Origin: Patescibacteria group bacterium
GTDB lineage: Bacteria; Patescibacteriota; Gracilibacteria; Peribacterales; Peribacteraceae
Direction: 5' to 3'
DNA: 64,000 nt
NCBI GenBank assembly: GCA_023263945.1
Contig: JALQTW010000002.1
Location: forward strand, 62,001 to 126,000
Below, one piece after another: positions 8,074 through 17,407 of the stretch. Both the position numbers and the translations under genes were made by a program. A model generated the notes under the pieces. The model made no database searches and was not told the origin of the DNA. It saw nothing but the letters and a program-made list of their open reading frames with translations. How positions within the stretch are numbered: the first letter of the stretch is position 1; each line of letters opens with the position of its first letter.

Positions 8074-8556
8074 TTATCCAACAACGATACTTCCCTTCAT
8101 ATCCATATGACCAGGACCACAGGGCACACCGCAGCGAAAACTGAAGGTTCCCGTTTCATCGGTGGGAATTTCAATATCCTTCGTTTCGCCGGCTTGTATG
8201 GCTACATTGAGTCCAAGATCGGAACTCATGAAGCTGTGGACACCGGATGTGTTGGTCAGTCGAATAACGACCCGTTCACCTTTCTTCACGGAAACAGATG
8301 CCGGAACAAACGCCCAGTTTTCTACTGTCATGTTGATCACACGAATGGAATCATCACCGGAGAAATCTTCCGACGTCATTTCAGAGGAAGATGCATCCTC
8401 AGACATTGCAGAACTTTCTGAAGAGGAACTGTCATCCATCCTCATAGAGGACTCTTCAGAAGAAGAGGACGAAGAACTATCACTTGTTCCCAAAGAAGAA
8501 CATGCACTCACTGCAAGAAGAAGAGAAAGAGAAAAGACGCTTGCAATTTTTTTCAT
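8074..8556 (-). CDS. Cupredoxin lipoprotein with CuA-type copper site
   Basis: A 160-aa lipoprotein: the signal ends in the lipobox LAVSAC, then comes a Ser/Glu/Asp-rich linker of ~50 residues and a cupredoxin domain. The copper ligands are an upstream His (GVHSF) and the cluster CGVPCGPGHMDM, i.e. C-x3-C-x3-H-x2-M, which is the binuclear CuA pattern of cytochrome oxidase subunit II and N2O reductase. No other oxidase subunit is present, so it may be an electron carrier or copper-binding protein. On the minus strand an extended -10 TGGTATCAT (TATCAT = 8593-8598) precedes it. Confidence 0.82.
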   Translation of the reverse strand: MKKIASVFSLSLLLAVSACSSLGTSDSSSSSSSEESSMRMDDSSSSESSAMSEDASSSEMTSEDFSGDDSIRVINMTVENWAFVPASVSVKKGERVVIRLTNTSGVHSFMSSDLGLNVAIQAGETKDIEIPTDETGTFSFRCGVPCGPGHMDMKGSIVVG

Positions 8557-8683
8557 ACAACTTGGTGGGGAAGAAACAGAAAAATCGGTTCTATGATACC
8601 AAAAGCTGCATCTATCGTAAGGGAAGAAGATTAAGAAGAGATAAAGGTGTAGAGTGTCTCTCTGCTGCGGTTTGAGAGATTTT

Positions 8684-8716
8684 CTTAATCGCTCCTTAAG
8701 GATCTTCCCTTATTCT
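8684..8716 (+). promoter_or_regulatory. Direct-repeat operator and promoter of the two-component operon
   Basis: Two CTTAA words (8684-8688 and 8695-8699) are spaced by exactly 11 bp, one helical turn, as in OmpR/PhoB-type binding sites. The -10 TATTCT is at 8711-8716, 16 bp after the start of the second repeat, which places the repeats over the -35 region. The same repeat and the same 16-bp offset to a -10-like hexamer recur at 10583-10615, which suggests autoregulation by the encoded response regulator. Confidence 0.6.
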
Positions 8717-8725
8717 TATCTTCCC

Positions 8726-9388
8726 ATGCACATTCTTATCATTGAAGATCAGGAAAAATTAGCTGCCAACATCCGGCAATTTCTCATGATGCAACACTAT
8801 GTCGTGACGATCGCTCACGATGGCAAAGATGGCTTTGAGAAAGCGATGACCTTGGAACCAGACCTCATTGTGCTTGATCTCAATCTTCCTGGCATGGACG
8901 GATATCTCATCTGTTCTATGCTTCGTCAAAACAAGAAGAATATGCCCATCCTCATGCTTACGGCACGCGCAAAGCAGCAGGAAATTATTCAAGGACTGAA
9001 TATTGGTGCCGATGACTACCTCACAAAGCCGTTTGATTTGGATGAACTTCTAGCACGGGTTCGCGCGCTCCTTCGTCGGAATGCAACAGAGAAATCGCCC
9101 CGACTTACGATTGGCTCTATCACCTTAGACACGAATACGCAGGAAGTGTGGAAAGGAGATAAGAAAGTGAGTCTCTCTCCAAAAGAATATGCACTCCTGG
9201 AATTTTTGCTTCGGCACCGGGGTATTGTGAAAGATCGTCCCAGCATTTTAGAGCATGTGTGGGGTGGCAGTGATGCGCTCATGTTCTCCCAAACCATCGA
9301 CGTGCACGTTGCGTATATAAGAAAGAAACTGGGAAAGAAAGTGATAGAAACGGTTCCGGGAAAGGGGTATATGATTCCTTCGGAGTAG
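8726..9388 (+). CDS. OmpR-family response regulator
   Basis: A 220-aa two-domain regulator. The receiver domain has the acidic pair IIEDQ, the phosphoacceptor Asp in LIVLDLNLPGMDGY, Thr in LMLTARAK and Lys in DDYLTKPFDLDELLARV. The C-terminal winged helix has LSPKEYALLEFLLRHRG and the end motif ETVPGKGYMI. It heads an operon with the kinase (2-nt gap). Its position beside copper genes suggests a CusR/CopR-like role. The start at 8726 follows TATTCT by 9 nt; the longer ORF start would read through the operator. Confidence 0.9.
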   Translation: MHILIIEDQEKLAANIRQFLMMQHYVVTIAHDGKDGFEKAMTLEPDLIVLDLNLPGMDGYLICSMLRQNKKNMPILMLTARAKQQEIIQGLNIGADDYLTKPFDLDELLARVRALLRRNATEKSPRLTIGSITLDTNTQEVWKGDKKVSLSPKEYALLEFLLRHRGIVKDRPSILEHVWGGSDALMFSQTIDVHVAYIRKKLGKKVIETVPGKGYMIPSE

Positions 9389-9390
9389 TT

Positions 9391-10587
9391 ATGTTTCGTC
9401 GCATCAGCGTTCTCATTGCGCTTCAGTTTACGGCCTTCGTGTTTTTCCTGCTCCTTGCAAACGGAGCGCTTTTTTTGGCAGTAGATTTCAATGCAGCGAA
9501 GAGACAAACACACATGCGCCTGGAGCGGACGATGGACTTCATCAATGAACGGGTGCATTCCACGGAAGGACTCCAGACATCGTTCCTTCCCCCGGAAATC
9601 CGCGATCGCATTCGCATTATGGGGCCGGATGGCACCGTCCTCTTCAATGGTGGCCTCTTCACGATGGTTCCGCTCCTTGAAACAAAACCGTACCTGGAGG
9701 TGAGAATTCAAAATGATGACTACACCATTCTCACAGCGCCCCTCATTGGGAGGGATTTCTCCAAAGGATACATTCAGATTGCGGATATCGAACGTTTGCA
9801 ATATGGAGATCTTCCCCGTCGCGCTCTTATCTACATTCTTGTGAGTGTGGGAATTTCTCTCCTCACCTTCTTTGTGGGGCTCTTCTTCGCACGGAGGAGC
9901 TTAAAACCCGCAGAAGAAATGGTTCTCCGTCTTGAACAATTCACGCAGGATGCGAGCCATGAACTGAGAACACCCCTTGCAGCCATGAATTCATCGCTGG
10001 ATTTAGCCCTGAAAACAAGGAAGTACAAGCAGGGAATTGCATCTGCCAAGGAAGATTTGCACGATGTGTCTGTTCTGGTGGAACGTCTTCTAGAACTTGC
10101 ACGGCTGGATACGTACACACGTACATCCGATGTTATTGATGCCAGCACCACGATGGAATCGCTCGTGGCCCGCATGCAGCCTCTCGCAAAGAAGAGGAAT
10201 CTTACAATCATGGGAAAGATTGAAGAAGATATCGGCTTGTATGGCGATAGTGCGCTCTTCAAACAACTTGTGATGAATCTTCTGGGAAATGCCATCAAGT
10301 TTTCTTTTGACGGAGGCAAGGACATTATCGTCACGCTCACGCGTCATCAGCTTTCTATTCAAGATCACGGAACAGGTATCACGCAGAGTGCGCTTCCTCA
10401 TTTGTTTGATCGTTTCTATCAGGCAGATACGTCCCGTACGAACGATGGATTTGGCTTGGGACTTGCGCTGGTAAAGAGAATTGCTGATGTCCACGGATGG
10501 AACGTAGACGTGACAAGCAGGAAACAGGAAGGGACGACATTTACAGTCCATTTCAGTGGGTTTAAGAGGAAGAAGACAATCTCTTAA
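9391..10587 (+). CDS. Sensor histidine kinase
   Basis: A 398-aa membrane kinase: first TM segment at ~7-30, extracytoplasmic sensor region to ~150, second TM (ILVSVGISLLTFFVGLFFA), then the dimerisation/phosphoacceptor box QFTQDASHELRTPLAAM, N box (MNLLGNAIKFS), G1 (QDHGTGI), F box (LFDRFYQAD) and G2 (GFGLGLAL). It pairs with the upstream response regulator. The sensor region has no obvious His/Met copper cluster, so metal sensing is inferred only from neighbours. Confidence 0.9.
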   Translation: MFRRISVLIALQFTAFVFFLLLANGALFLAVDFNAAKRQTHMRLERTMDFINERVHSTEGLQTSFLPPEIRDRIRIMGPDGTVLFNGGLFTMVPLLETKPYLEVRIQNDDYTILTAPLIGRDFSKGYIQIADIERLQYGDLPRRALIYILVSVGISLLTFFVGLFFARRSLKPAEEMVLRLEQFTQDASHELRTPLAAMNSSLDLALKTRKYKQGIASAKEDLHDVSVLVERLLELARLDTYTRTSDVIDASTTMESLVARMQPLAKKRNLTIMGKIEEDIGLYGDSALFKQLVMNLLGNAIKFSFDGGKDIIVTLTRHQLSIQDHGTGITQSALPHLFDRFYQADTSRTNDGFGLGLALVKRIADVHGWNVDVTSRKQEGTTFTVHFSGFKRKKTIS

Positions 10588-10718
10588 GGCTCTCTTAAAG
10601 AGCGCCACGTACCATGATTTCCAGTCGTAGAAACAGGAGAAGTTTTTCTATTGTATTCACTTGTAGGGATAAAGGCGGGGTGAGGAAGCAAAAGGAGTCA
10701 CCGGGGTGGCTCCTTTTG
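10583..10718 (+). ncRNA. Candidate regulator-dependent small transcript with terminator
   Basis: A second pair of CTTAA words (10583 and 10594, 11 bp apart) overlaps the kinase stop codon. TACCAT at 10610-10615 lies 16 bp after the second word start, the same geometry as at the regulator promoter. About 70 nt further on, 10689-10702 pairs with 10705-10718 (AAAAGGAG/CTCCTTTT type) with a G-U pair that favours plus-strand RNA, so transcription should stop there. The result would be a ~100-nt RNA. A 37-codon ORF from 10614 overlaps the -10 and looks accidental. The hairpin may instead simply end the kinase operon. Confidence 0.42.
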
Positions 10719-10768
10719 TCAAAATGATGTTGTCTTGCCAACCGAAGACAAGTGACACCGCCTATCCC

Positions 10769-12007
10769 TTATTTCACTCCTGCAGCCTTCAGGTAGGCCT
10801 TGAAAAATTCCTTGCATTCTGTGTCGGCCGGCGCTGTTGGGCCGTGTCCACACGCGCCGGGGGCGGGATCGGGCCTCCCACAGAGAACACCATGACAATG
10901 GTAATACTTACACGTATCAGGTTTCGACTGATGAATGTTCGTTGGGAAATTTCTCTGTCTCGCCTCATTTTCTTTTTGAATCTGGTTCAAGCGTGCAGCA
11001 ATTTGTGTCTGGAGATCTGCAAGCTCCTTTTCCAGTGCAGCCTTCTCTGTCTCTCTCCTTGCAATGAGGTTTTGATAGAACTCCAGAGCAGCTTCAATCG
11101 CTAGCTTGCGCTCAGCGCGGAGTGCATTGAGGACACCTTCATATTGTGTCTTCGTGCTCTCTGGTGGGATATATGTATCGACATCCTGAAGATTTCGCTG
11201 GAGGGGACTCATGCGCTTCCTGGCATGTTCAATGCTGTCTTGCACCGACTGAATTTCTGCCGGAAGAGCGGCAGCTCTCTTACGAAGAAGGAAGAGGTCT
11301 GTATCTAAATCCGGATTGATCATCTGGCAGTTCTGGAGTTCAACAGGAATGGGTTCGTCATTCTGTCCTCCTTCGGAGACTGTAGGGTCGGTAAACATTT
11401 CCTTTCCTGTGGCTGGTGGATTGCACGCCTTTTCGCGTGCATCAAGAGCAGTCAGTGCCGCCTTCAGTGCCTGGCGCAGTGCCTGCGTGTTTTTCTCAAA
11501 TGTATCCCGGATAGATTCGGTGGAAGCATCGTATGCATCGAAGCATGCTTTCGTATCGGATTTTTCATACGGCACGTCCGGTTTGGGTGGATTGGCCGAG
11601 CGACACTGATCGAGAGCATCCTTTGATTTCTTGTAGGCGGTGTACGCATCATCACGCTTCTGGAAATAACTTTGGAATTCAGGATAGGGTGCGTCATCCG
11701 CAGGAGAAGAAATGCCATTAAAATTGGCGACTGCCTGATCACGTGCCTTCTGGGCATCTGCACAGGGATCAACAGGTTTCGCGCTCAAGCAACTACTCAG
11801 GGTATCGTCGATGGCAGCCTTCTCTCCTGCATATACCTGAACGCTCGCTTTCACGCCAGCGTCGTACAGTGCCTGAAGACTTGCACGAGCTTCATCAATG
11901 CCTTCACAAGAAACTTTTTCTGCATCAAAGTTCTGCAGCGAAAGAAGAATGCCTGCAACAACTGCTGCGGCAATGACCGTTCCACCAATCAGTGTGCGAG
12001 TATTCAT
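10769..12007 (-). CDS. Membrane-anchored Cys-rich coiled-coil protein
   Basis: Unrecognised 412-aa protein. It has a single N-terminal hydrophobic segment (LIGGTVIAAAVVAGILLSL), then long Ala/Lys/Glu-rich helices likely to form coiled coils (e.g. EKAALEKELADLQTQIAARL), with Cys residues spaced through the ectodomain (CEGID, CADAQKARD, CFDAYD, CNPPA). The C-terminal ~50 residues hold CKYYHCHGVLCG and two more Cys, plausible for metal binding or disulfides. It lies between the two-component system and the multicopper oxidase. TGCCAACCGAAGA occurs on both sides of it (10736-10748 and 12069-12081). Confidence 0.72.
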   Translation of the reverse strand: MNTRTLIGGTVIAAAVVAGILLSLQNFDAEKVSCEGIDEARASLQALYDAGVKASVQVYAGEKAAIDDTLSSCLSAKPVDPCADAQKARDQAVANFNGISSPADDAPYPEFQSYFQKRDDAYTAYKKSKDALDQCRSANPPKPDVPYEKSDTKACFDAYDASTESIRDTFEKNTQALRQALKAALTALDAREKACNPPATGKEMFTDPTVSEGGQNDEPIPVELQNCQMINPDLDTDLFLLRKRAAALPAEIQSVQDSIEHARKRMSPLQRNLQDVDTYIPPESTKTQYEGVLNALRAERKLAIEAALEFYQNLIARRETEKAALEKELADLQTQIAARLNQIQKENEARQRNFPTNIHQSKPDTCKYYHCHGVLCGRPDPAPGACGHGPTAPADTECKEFFKAYLKAAGVK

Positions 12008-12212
12008 AATTACCGGAAAGACTACCCTATCCCTGAGGCATCAATCAACAGCATGCAATGGAAGGGCCTGCCAACCGAAGATGAGCGAAGAGAGCGCAGG
12101 TTGGCCAGATCCTTTCATATGACATCTTCTGGCTTTCCATACTCATTTGCCTTTGTATCTCGAATGTATCCGCCGTTGGGACGTGAAGGCAGGATTTCAT
12201 AAGAGGTAGGAA

Positions 12213-13802
12213 TTACTGAACTTTGAGTAAGCCCATCATGCCGTTGCTCAGATGCTCGGCTATATGGCAATGGAACATCCAGTCGCCGGGGTTATTCGCA
12301 TCGAGAAGAATATCTACGGTGTGCCCCGCTGGGACGAGAACGGTGTCCTTCCACACAAAATCCTTGGTTTGTACACCATTGTCGGAAAGCACAAGGAAAC
12401 GTTGCCCGTGGAAATGTATTGGATGCTGCATAGGGTGAGCAGAATCCTTCTTGTTGATGATGCGGATTTTGACCTTATCTCCGACTTTTGCTGTGTACAT
12501 AAGATCCTTATTCGCTGCGCCTGTTGCCTGATCAATCATCTTCCACTGCATCATGTTTCCCATGGCAGTCGCATTCATCATGCCCATCGTGTCCTCCCAC
12601 TCAATGCCATCCTTGGGAATCTCCCCCATCATCCCCCCGTGACCGCCCATCATCCTTCCACCCATCATGTTCATGTCGAGAACGAGCGTATGGTCGGGTG
12701 CTTTGCCGAAGGAGGAACGGAAGGCATCAATGTCTTTACTCACATCTGCATGAGACGCAAGTTGAACGAACCGCGCTGCGTAGGATGTCATTGTGGAATT
12801 GCTGCTTACCGTCACGGTGCCGAGGGTGTAGGAACGATCAGGAGTCTGGTGAGAGAATGTGTAGTTGCCTGACTTATCAAACAGGACATCGACAATGACG
12901 CGTTCGGATGGGCTGAGTGTCACTGAATCCACAAATTGTTCCTGTTCATACCGTCCGTTGTCACTGCCGACGAGTTTCATCTTCGCCCTGCCGAAGTTGA
13001 ATCTGAACGTGCGAGTATTCGCCGTATTCGTCAAATAGAAGCGAACGACATCGCCCTTGAACACATCCAGCTTGTAGTCGGTCTGTCCGTTCACAAGCAT
13101 TGTATTTCCGAAACGTCCCATGAGAGTGTGATCCGCCTGACTCGTTCCATAGGGAATGGCGTCGCCATTTCTATCCAGCAGGAGATCTGTCACAGCCAGC
13201 ACCTCATCACGGTTGACGGGGTTATATGCCTCCGCATCCGCCGGGATGACGAGGATATTTCCATAGAGACCCATTGGCTGCTGCAAATCCTCACGAACGT
13301 GCGTGTGATACCAGTAGATGCCTTCGTCAGGAACTTTCACTGTATATGTGAAGCTGCCGTGCGGTGCGATCTCCTTTTGCGTCAGACCCACTGCTCCGTC
13401 ACTGGCATTATCGAGCCGCAATCCGTGCCAGTGAACACTTGTTGGAAGATCGATATTGTTCGTCACATTCACGGTGAACGTCGATCCCTGCTTCACTTTC
13501 AGGAGCGGCCCCGGGATTTCCCCGTTGTAGCCATACATGGCGATTTCCTTTCCGTTGATGATCTTGCGAACCATCGTGGGATTGAGACTGATTGTCTGGC
13601 CGTCCTGCACATCGATTACACTTGATGGTGTGGCTTCGGGAAGAGAGGAAGAATCTTCGTTCTGGCCGGGCAGGAGGTCGGTTGTCTGTACTTGGTTATT
13701 CCCCATCATGCCGCCTCGGTTATGCATCATGGTGTAGCTGCCGGAAGCACAGCCCGTTAGCAGAATGGGAATGAGGAGCAGAGAAAGAGAGAGATTTTTC
13801 AT
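12213..13802 (-). CDS. Met-rich multicopper oxidase lipoprotein
   Basis: A 529-aa laccase/CueO-type oxidase that would oxidise Cu(I) or organic substrates outside the cell membrane. The lipobox is ILLTGC. The four copper-ligand motifs are intact: HWHG, YHTH, HPIHFHG and HCHIAEH, the last with the T1 Cys. A Met/Gly-rich segment ([18 protein letters not shown]) and another near the N-terminus ([11 protein letters not shown]) resemble the methionine-rich Cu(I)-binding inserts of CueO. Its start overlaps the end of copA by 4 nt (ATGA), so it is co-translated with the Cu-ATPase. Confidence 0.93.
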   Translation of the reverse strand: MKNLSLSLLLIPILLTGCASGSYTMMHNRGGMMGNNQVQTTDLLPGQNEDSSSLPEATPSSVIDVQDGQTISLNPTMVRKIINGKEIAMYGYNGEIPGPLLKVKQGSTFTVNVTNNIDLPTSVHWHGLRLDNASDGAVGLTQKEIAPHGSFTYTVKVPDEGIYWYHTHVREDLQQPMGLYGNILVIPADAEAYNPVNRDEVLAVTDLLLDRNGDAIPYGTSQADHTLMGRFGNTMLVNGQTDYKLDVFKGDVVRFYLTNTANTRTFRFNFGRAKMKLVGSDNGRYEQEQFVDSVTLSPSERVIVDVLFDKSGNYTFSHQTPDRSYTLGTVTVSSNSTMTSYAARFVQLASHADVSKDIDAFRSSFGKAPDHTLVLDMNMMGGRMMGGHGGMMGEIPKDGIEWEDTMGMMNATAMGNMMQWKMIDQATGAANKDLMYTAKVGDKVKIRIINKKDSAHPMQHPIHFHGQRFLVLSDNGVQTKDFVWKDTVLVPAGHTVDILLDANNPGDWMFHCHIAEHLSNGMMGLLKVQ

Positions 13803-16126
13803 GAGCTGAGTTTGGCAAAGAGAATAAAGAGTGCCGTGAAACCTACGGCCATGAGAATCGGAGCAAAGTCCGAGAGCCAGTTGCGCTTGGTTGGATGGAA
13901 ACCTTTCAGAAGGAGCGAGTTTGTGACGACGGCAACGGAACTGAATGCCATCGCAAAGCCAGCAAGTTCCGGTCGCAGAACAACACCAAAATCTATGAAT
14001 GCCTGTGCGGCAATCGGAATACCGATCACGTTGAAGAACAGCGCGAAGAACATATTTTGTTTGATCTTGTTCACGGTGGCTCGGCTCAGTTTGATGGCCG
14101 TCACGACATCCCGCAGATCGTTCTTCACGAGCACGATGCCGCCCGTTTCCATTGCAATGTCCGTGCCGCTGCCCATGGCAATGCCGAGGTCAGCTTGTGC
14201 GAGCGCTGGACTGTCATTAATGCCGTCGCCGACCATCACGACTTTCTTCCCTTGCGCCTGCAATTTCTTCACCTCGCCCGCCTTTTGTTCGGGAAGAACT
14301 TCCGCGAGTACATTCTGAATGCCAATGGTCGCGGCAATCGCTCGTGCTGTCCGACCGTTATCCCCCGTGATCATGTAGACATCGATGCCCATTTGCCGCA
14401 GTCGGTTTACAGCTTCTTTCGATGTCTCTTTCAATGTGTCGGCCACGGCAATGATGCCAATGATCTTGTTTTTGTCCGCAAGCAGCATGGCGGTCTTTCC
14501 CATTTCTTCAAGCTTCTGCAAAGCAGCTTCGTTGTCTTTGATGGAGATGTTCTGTTTCTCCATCAACTTTCTATTACCGAGGAAAAACAGTTCTCCGCCA
14601 ATCGATCCCTCAACACCATGTCCGGGGATTGCTTTGAATCCTTCCGATGGGGAGAGGGTGAGAGACTTTGTTTTTGCATAGTGGACGATGCTTTCCGCAA
14701 GTGGATGCTCCGAACCTTGCTCCAAACTTGCAGCGATGCGCAGCACCTTTTCTTCAGTGCTTTGAAACGAGAGGGTATCGGTGACTTCCGGTTTCCCTTT
14801 GGTGAGCGTCCCCGTTTTGTCGAAGACAATGGCAGAGATCTTGTTTGCTGCCTCCAGAGGCTCGCCTCCACGAATCAGGATGCCGTTCTCTGCGCCCTTG
14901 CCTGTAGCGACCATGATAGCCGTAGGAGTCGCGAGTCCCAGCGCACAGGGGCAAGCAATGACGAGTACCGAGACAGCGGAAAGAAGCGCGAAGGTAAAGC
15001 CCGCTCCGAAGAACATCCAAATAACTAAGGTAAGGATGGCAACCCCGATCACCGCAGGAACGAACCACGATGAAACCCAATCGGCAAAATCTTGAATGGG
15101 TGCCTTGGAACCCTGCGCTTCTTCGACGAAGCGGATGATCTGCGCGAGTGCGGTTTCACTGCCAACTTTTTCCGCTTTGAATTCGATACTGCCGTTGCCG
15201 TTCATCGTCGCACCGAAGACACGATCTCCGTCCTTCTTCTCGACAGGAATACTTTCACCCGTGAGCATCGATTCATCGACAGAGGTAAGTCCTTTCGTGA
15301 CCATTCCATCAACGGGAATCTTCTCGCCGGGACGCACGATCACGATATCATCGACCTGTACCTGTTCTATTGGTATATCGACTGCCTGTCCGTTACGGAG
15401 TACTCGTGCAGTCTTTGCTTGCAGACCCATGAGTTTCTGAATCGCTTCCGATGTTGCACCCTTCGCCCGTGATTCCAACCATTTCCCAAGAAGAACGAAT
15501 GTGATGAGCAGTGCAGCGACCTCGAAGTACAGGTCGTGCATCTCACCAACAATCGTTCCCTCGATGAGGAAATGCGTGATGGAATTGTAAAGGCTATAGA
15601 AATACGCGGTAGACGTACCGATGGTAATCAGGCTGTCCATGCTGAACGTGCTCATCTTCAAGCTGGACCAGAATCCTTTGTAGAAGCCTGCACCAAGCCA
15701 AAACTGTACGGGAGTCGCAAGAATCAAAGATACGATGCCCGCATACGGCATCAGTAAGGACATCAACGGCAATGTCGGCAGGAAGGACCCGAGCATGAAG
15801 TACAGCATCGGCAGACTCAGAATGAGACCCGTGAAAAACTTCCTGCGGTAATCTGCTATTTCCGCCTCACGACGCTGCCGATCCATTTCAACCCCGTGAT
15901 GGCCATGCTCATGCCGCATTTCAGCCCCGTAACCCGCTGATTGTACGGCTGCAATGAGTCCTTCTTCGTTGATCTGGGCAGGGTCATAGCGGACTCGCGC
16001 CTTGTTGGCGGCGTAGTTCACGTTGGCTTCTTCCACTCCCGGGGTTTTCTTGAGCTTGCGGGTGATGAGTGCGCTGCAACTGGCGCAGTGCATGCCGGTG
16101 ATAGTGAGATCGCATTGGGTGTTCAT
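13799..16126 (-). CDS. copA: Copper-translocating P1B-type ATPase
   Basis: A 775-aa Cu(+) export pump. It has one N-terminal HMA domain with GMHCASC, eight predicted membrane segments, a short His-rich stretch after the HMA ([12 protein letters not shown]), the actuator LTGES, the ion-binding CPC in [14 protein letters not shown], the phosphorylation loop DKTGTLTKG and the hinge [14 protein letters not shown]. It overlaps the chaperone gene upstream and the oxidase gene downstream by 4 nt each. Together they form a chaperone-pump-oxidase detoxification module. Confidence 0.96.
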   Translation of the reverse strand: MNTQCDLTITGMHCASCSALITRKLKKTPGVEEANVNYAANKARVRYDPAQINEEGLIAAVQSAGYGAEMRHEHGHHGVEMDRQRREAEIADYRRKFFTGLILSLPMLYFMLGSFLPTLPLMSLLMPYAGIVSLILATPVQFWLGAGFYKGFWSSLKMSTFSMDSLITIGTSTAYFYSLYNSITHFLIEGTIVGEMHDLYFEVAALLITFVLLGKWLESRAKGATSEAIQKLMGLQAKTARVLRNGQAVDIPIEQVQVDDIVIVRPGEKIPVDGMVTKGLTSVDESMLTGESIPVEKKDGDRVFGATMNGNGSIEFKAEKVGSETALAQIIRFVEEAQGSKAPIQDFADWVSSWFVPAVIGVAILTLVIWMFFGAGFTFALLSAVSVLVIACPCALGLATPTAIMVATGKGAENGILIRGGEPLEAANKISAIVFDKTGTLTKGKPEVTDTLSFQSTEEKVLRIAASLEQGSEHPLAESIVHYAKTKSLTLSPSEGFKAIPGHGVEGSIGGELFFLGNRKLMEKQNISIKDNEAALQKLEEMGKTAMLLADKNKIIGIIAVADTLKETSKEAVNRLRQMGIDVYMITGDNGRTARAIAATIGIQNVLAEVLPEQKAGEVKKLQAQGKKVVMVGDGINDSPALAQADLGIAMGSGTDIAMETGGIVLVKNDLRDVVTAIKLSRATVNKIKQNMFFALFFNVIGIPIAAQAFIDFGVVLRPELAGFAMAFSSVAVVTNSLLLKGFHPTKRNWLSDFAPILMAVGFTALFILFAKLSS

Positions 16127-16338
16127 GTGGTGAGATGAATTTTATACTTCGGATCGAGTGCTTCGATTTCTTGCATCCATTTCTGTATGTCGAAGCCTTC
16201 GTCATGATCAAGTATGACTTTCTTCGTATCAACATCGACATTGATGTTCTTGATGGAAGGAAATTCAGTGCTCACGTCTTTGATGAGAGCAGCGCAAGAC
16301 ACGCAATGGATGCCGGGGATGAAAACGGTTGTTGTCAT
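16123..16338 (-). CDS. copZ: Copper chaperone, HMA domain
   Basis: A 71-aa single heavy-metal-associated domain with the metal site [10 protein letters not shown] (CxxC) at residues ~9-18. CopZ-type chaperones deliver Cu(I) to CopA. The gene overlaps copA by 4 nt and follows the 40-aa membrane protein by 18 nt. The C-terminal part ([21 protein letters not shown]) fits the last helix and strand of the fold. Confidence 0.88.
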   Translation of the reverse strand: MTTTVFIPGIHCVSCAALIKDVSTEFPSIKNINVDVDTKKVILDHDEGFDIQKWMQEIEALDPKYKIHLTT

Positions 16339-16356
16339 GGAGAGAGGAGAAAAAAA

Positions 16357-16479
16357 TCAATGAAGGACTTTCCCAAGGATATACCCTGCGATGAGTCCCA
16401 TGAGCAGGAAGGAGAACGCAGCACCGCTCATGATCCCGACAATAACGCTCATCGCATAGTTCAGGTAACTCTCCTCCAT
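16357..16479 (-). CDS. 40-aa membrane protein in copper operon
   Basis: A short intact reading frame: acidic N-terminus MEESYLNYA, then one long Gly-rich hydrophobic helix (VIVGIMSGAAFSFLLMGLIA, continuing GYILGKVL). It lies 18 nt before copZ and directly after the frameshifted ORF at 16481-16602, so it appears to be an operon member. The GxxxG-like Gly spacing would suit helix packing. No family recognised; a small accessory subunit of the Cu pump or oxidase is one possibility. Confidence 0.55.
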   Translation of the reverse strand: MEESYLNYAMSVIVGIMSGAAFSFLLMGLIAGYILGKVLH

Positions 16480-16480
16480 T

Positions 16481-16602
16481 TCATGAATAATCGGGCGCGG
16501 TGAACTCGATGATGTTCTGCCCCCTGGAGAGGGATTTGGTGATATTCAGATTGGGAAGGTGTTGATGAGGAATGTGCCGACGATGGTCATTTTCATGCTC
16601 AT
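16481..16602 (-). pseudogene. Short frameshifted ORF at head of copper operon
   Basis: From ATG 16602 the frame gives only 18 codons (MSMKMTIVGTFLINTFPI) before TGA. Shifting by -1 near the end extends it to NLNITKSLSRGQNIIEFTAP and a stop 1 nt before the next gene's start. The joined ~40-aa product would suit an operon gene. It may be a decayed gene, a base error in the assembly, a true -1 frameshift site, or a short leader peptide. The EFTAP ending faintly recalls cupredoxin-like sequences, which I do not press. Confidence 0.4.
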
Positions 16603-16640
16603 TTGACGAGAAGTATACAGGAGTGTCCTTTGGAGCCCAA
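16603..16640 (-). promoter_or_regulatory. Promoter of copper operon
   Basis: On the minus strand TTGGGC (16635-16640), a 17-nt spacer and the extended -10 TGTATACT (TATACT = 16612-16617) are followed 9 nt later by ATG 16602. It should drive the short ORF, membrane protein, copZ, copA and the oxidase. I see no clear CsoR or CueR palindrome at it. Confidence 0.62.
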
Positions 16641-16685
16641 TGTGCATTGCACAGAATCGCTCTACTGCGACATATCATGGGAGGA

Positions 16686-17405
16686 TCAGACGTAACTCTC
16701 AAAATGGACATCTGATTTCGGAATGCCGAGAGCCAGGCATTGTTCCTTCAGCTCTTTAACGGTTATGGGTGCACCGCAGATGTAGACGCTGGGTGTCATG
16801 ATCTCCTGCAGGATCTGCGGCAATCGCTCTTGGAGAGATCCTGTTTCCCCGTGCCAGTCCGCCTCTCCGCTCAAGCAGGAGATATGCGCGTGGAAGTTCG
16901 GGTACTGCTCTTCAAGTCCGCGCCATTCCTCCATCCAGAAGAGATCCTCGCGCTTCAAGACTCCGAAGAGGAGGTGCATCTGCCTCGTGTCCTTCTGTTC
17001 TTTAAGCGCCGAGAGAATCTGCGAGCGGATGGGCGCGATGCCCGTGCCCGTTGCAAGGAAGAGGTACTGCTTCTCCGGCGCAGAATCGAGCTTGAAATTT
17101 CCGAAAGATCCCTGCATGCGGACGGACATGCCAGCGTCGAGCGCCTGCTCAATCCATCGGCTCGCTCTCCCGTTCGGCACGAGTTTGATGACGAAGAGCA
17201 GATCCTGCTCGGTGGGAGTCGAGGCAATAGAGTACGCCCTCGGCTGGATATCAGCCTCATTGTCGAGAAGCGGCACATCGAAGAGGACGAACTGCCCCGC
17301 CATGAACGCGAACGTATCGGGCTTCCCGAAGCGCAGCTCATACACCGAGGGTGCGATGCATTGCTTCTGCAGACAGGTGGTTGTGAAAGAACGATTGGGT
17401 TTCAT
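16686..17405 (-). CDS. Ferredoxin-NADP reductase-type flavoprotein
   Basis: A 239-aa FAD/NAD(P)H oxidoreductase. The FAD-binding barrel carries RAYSIAST; the nucleotide domain has ATGTGIAPIRSQIL and ends with YICGAPITVKELKEQ, where the Cys-Gly follows the FNR pattern. It lacks a 2Fe-2S domain. Start ATG 17405 is 2 nt after the YncE-like gene's stop. With the adjacent flavodoxin it could form a reductase-carrier pair feeding electrons to an unknown acceptor in this copper/redox island. Confidence 0.87.
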   Translation of the reverse strand: MKPNRSFTTTCLQKQCIAPSVYELRFGKPDTFAFMAGQFVLFDVPLLDNEADIQPRAYSIASTPTEQDLLFVIKLVPNGRASRWIEQALDAGMSVRMQGSFGNFKLDSAPEKQYLFLATGTGIAPIRSQILSALKEQKDTRQMHLLFGVLKREDLFWMEEWRGLEEQYPNFHAHISCLSGEADWHGETGSLQERLPQILQEIMTPSVYICGAPITVKELKEQCLALGIPKSDVHFESYV

Positions 17406-17407
17406 AA

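Noticed and set aside
10614..10727. 37-codon ORF after the histidine kinase
   Set aside because: Its ATG overlaps the likely -10 box, no ribosome site precedes it, and it runs through the terminator hairpin.
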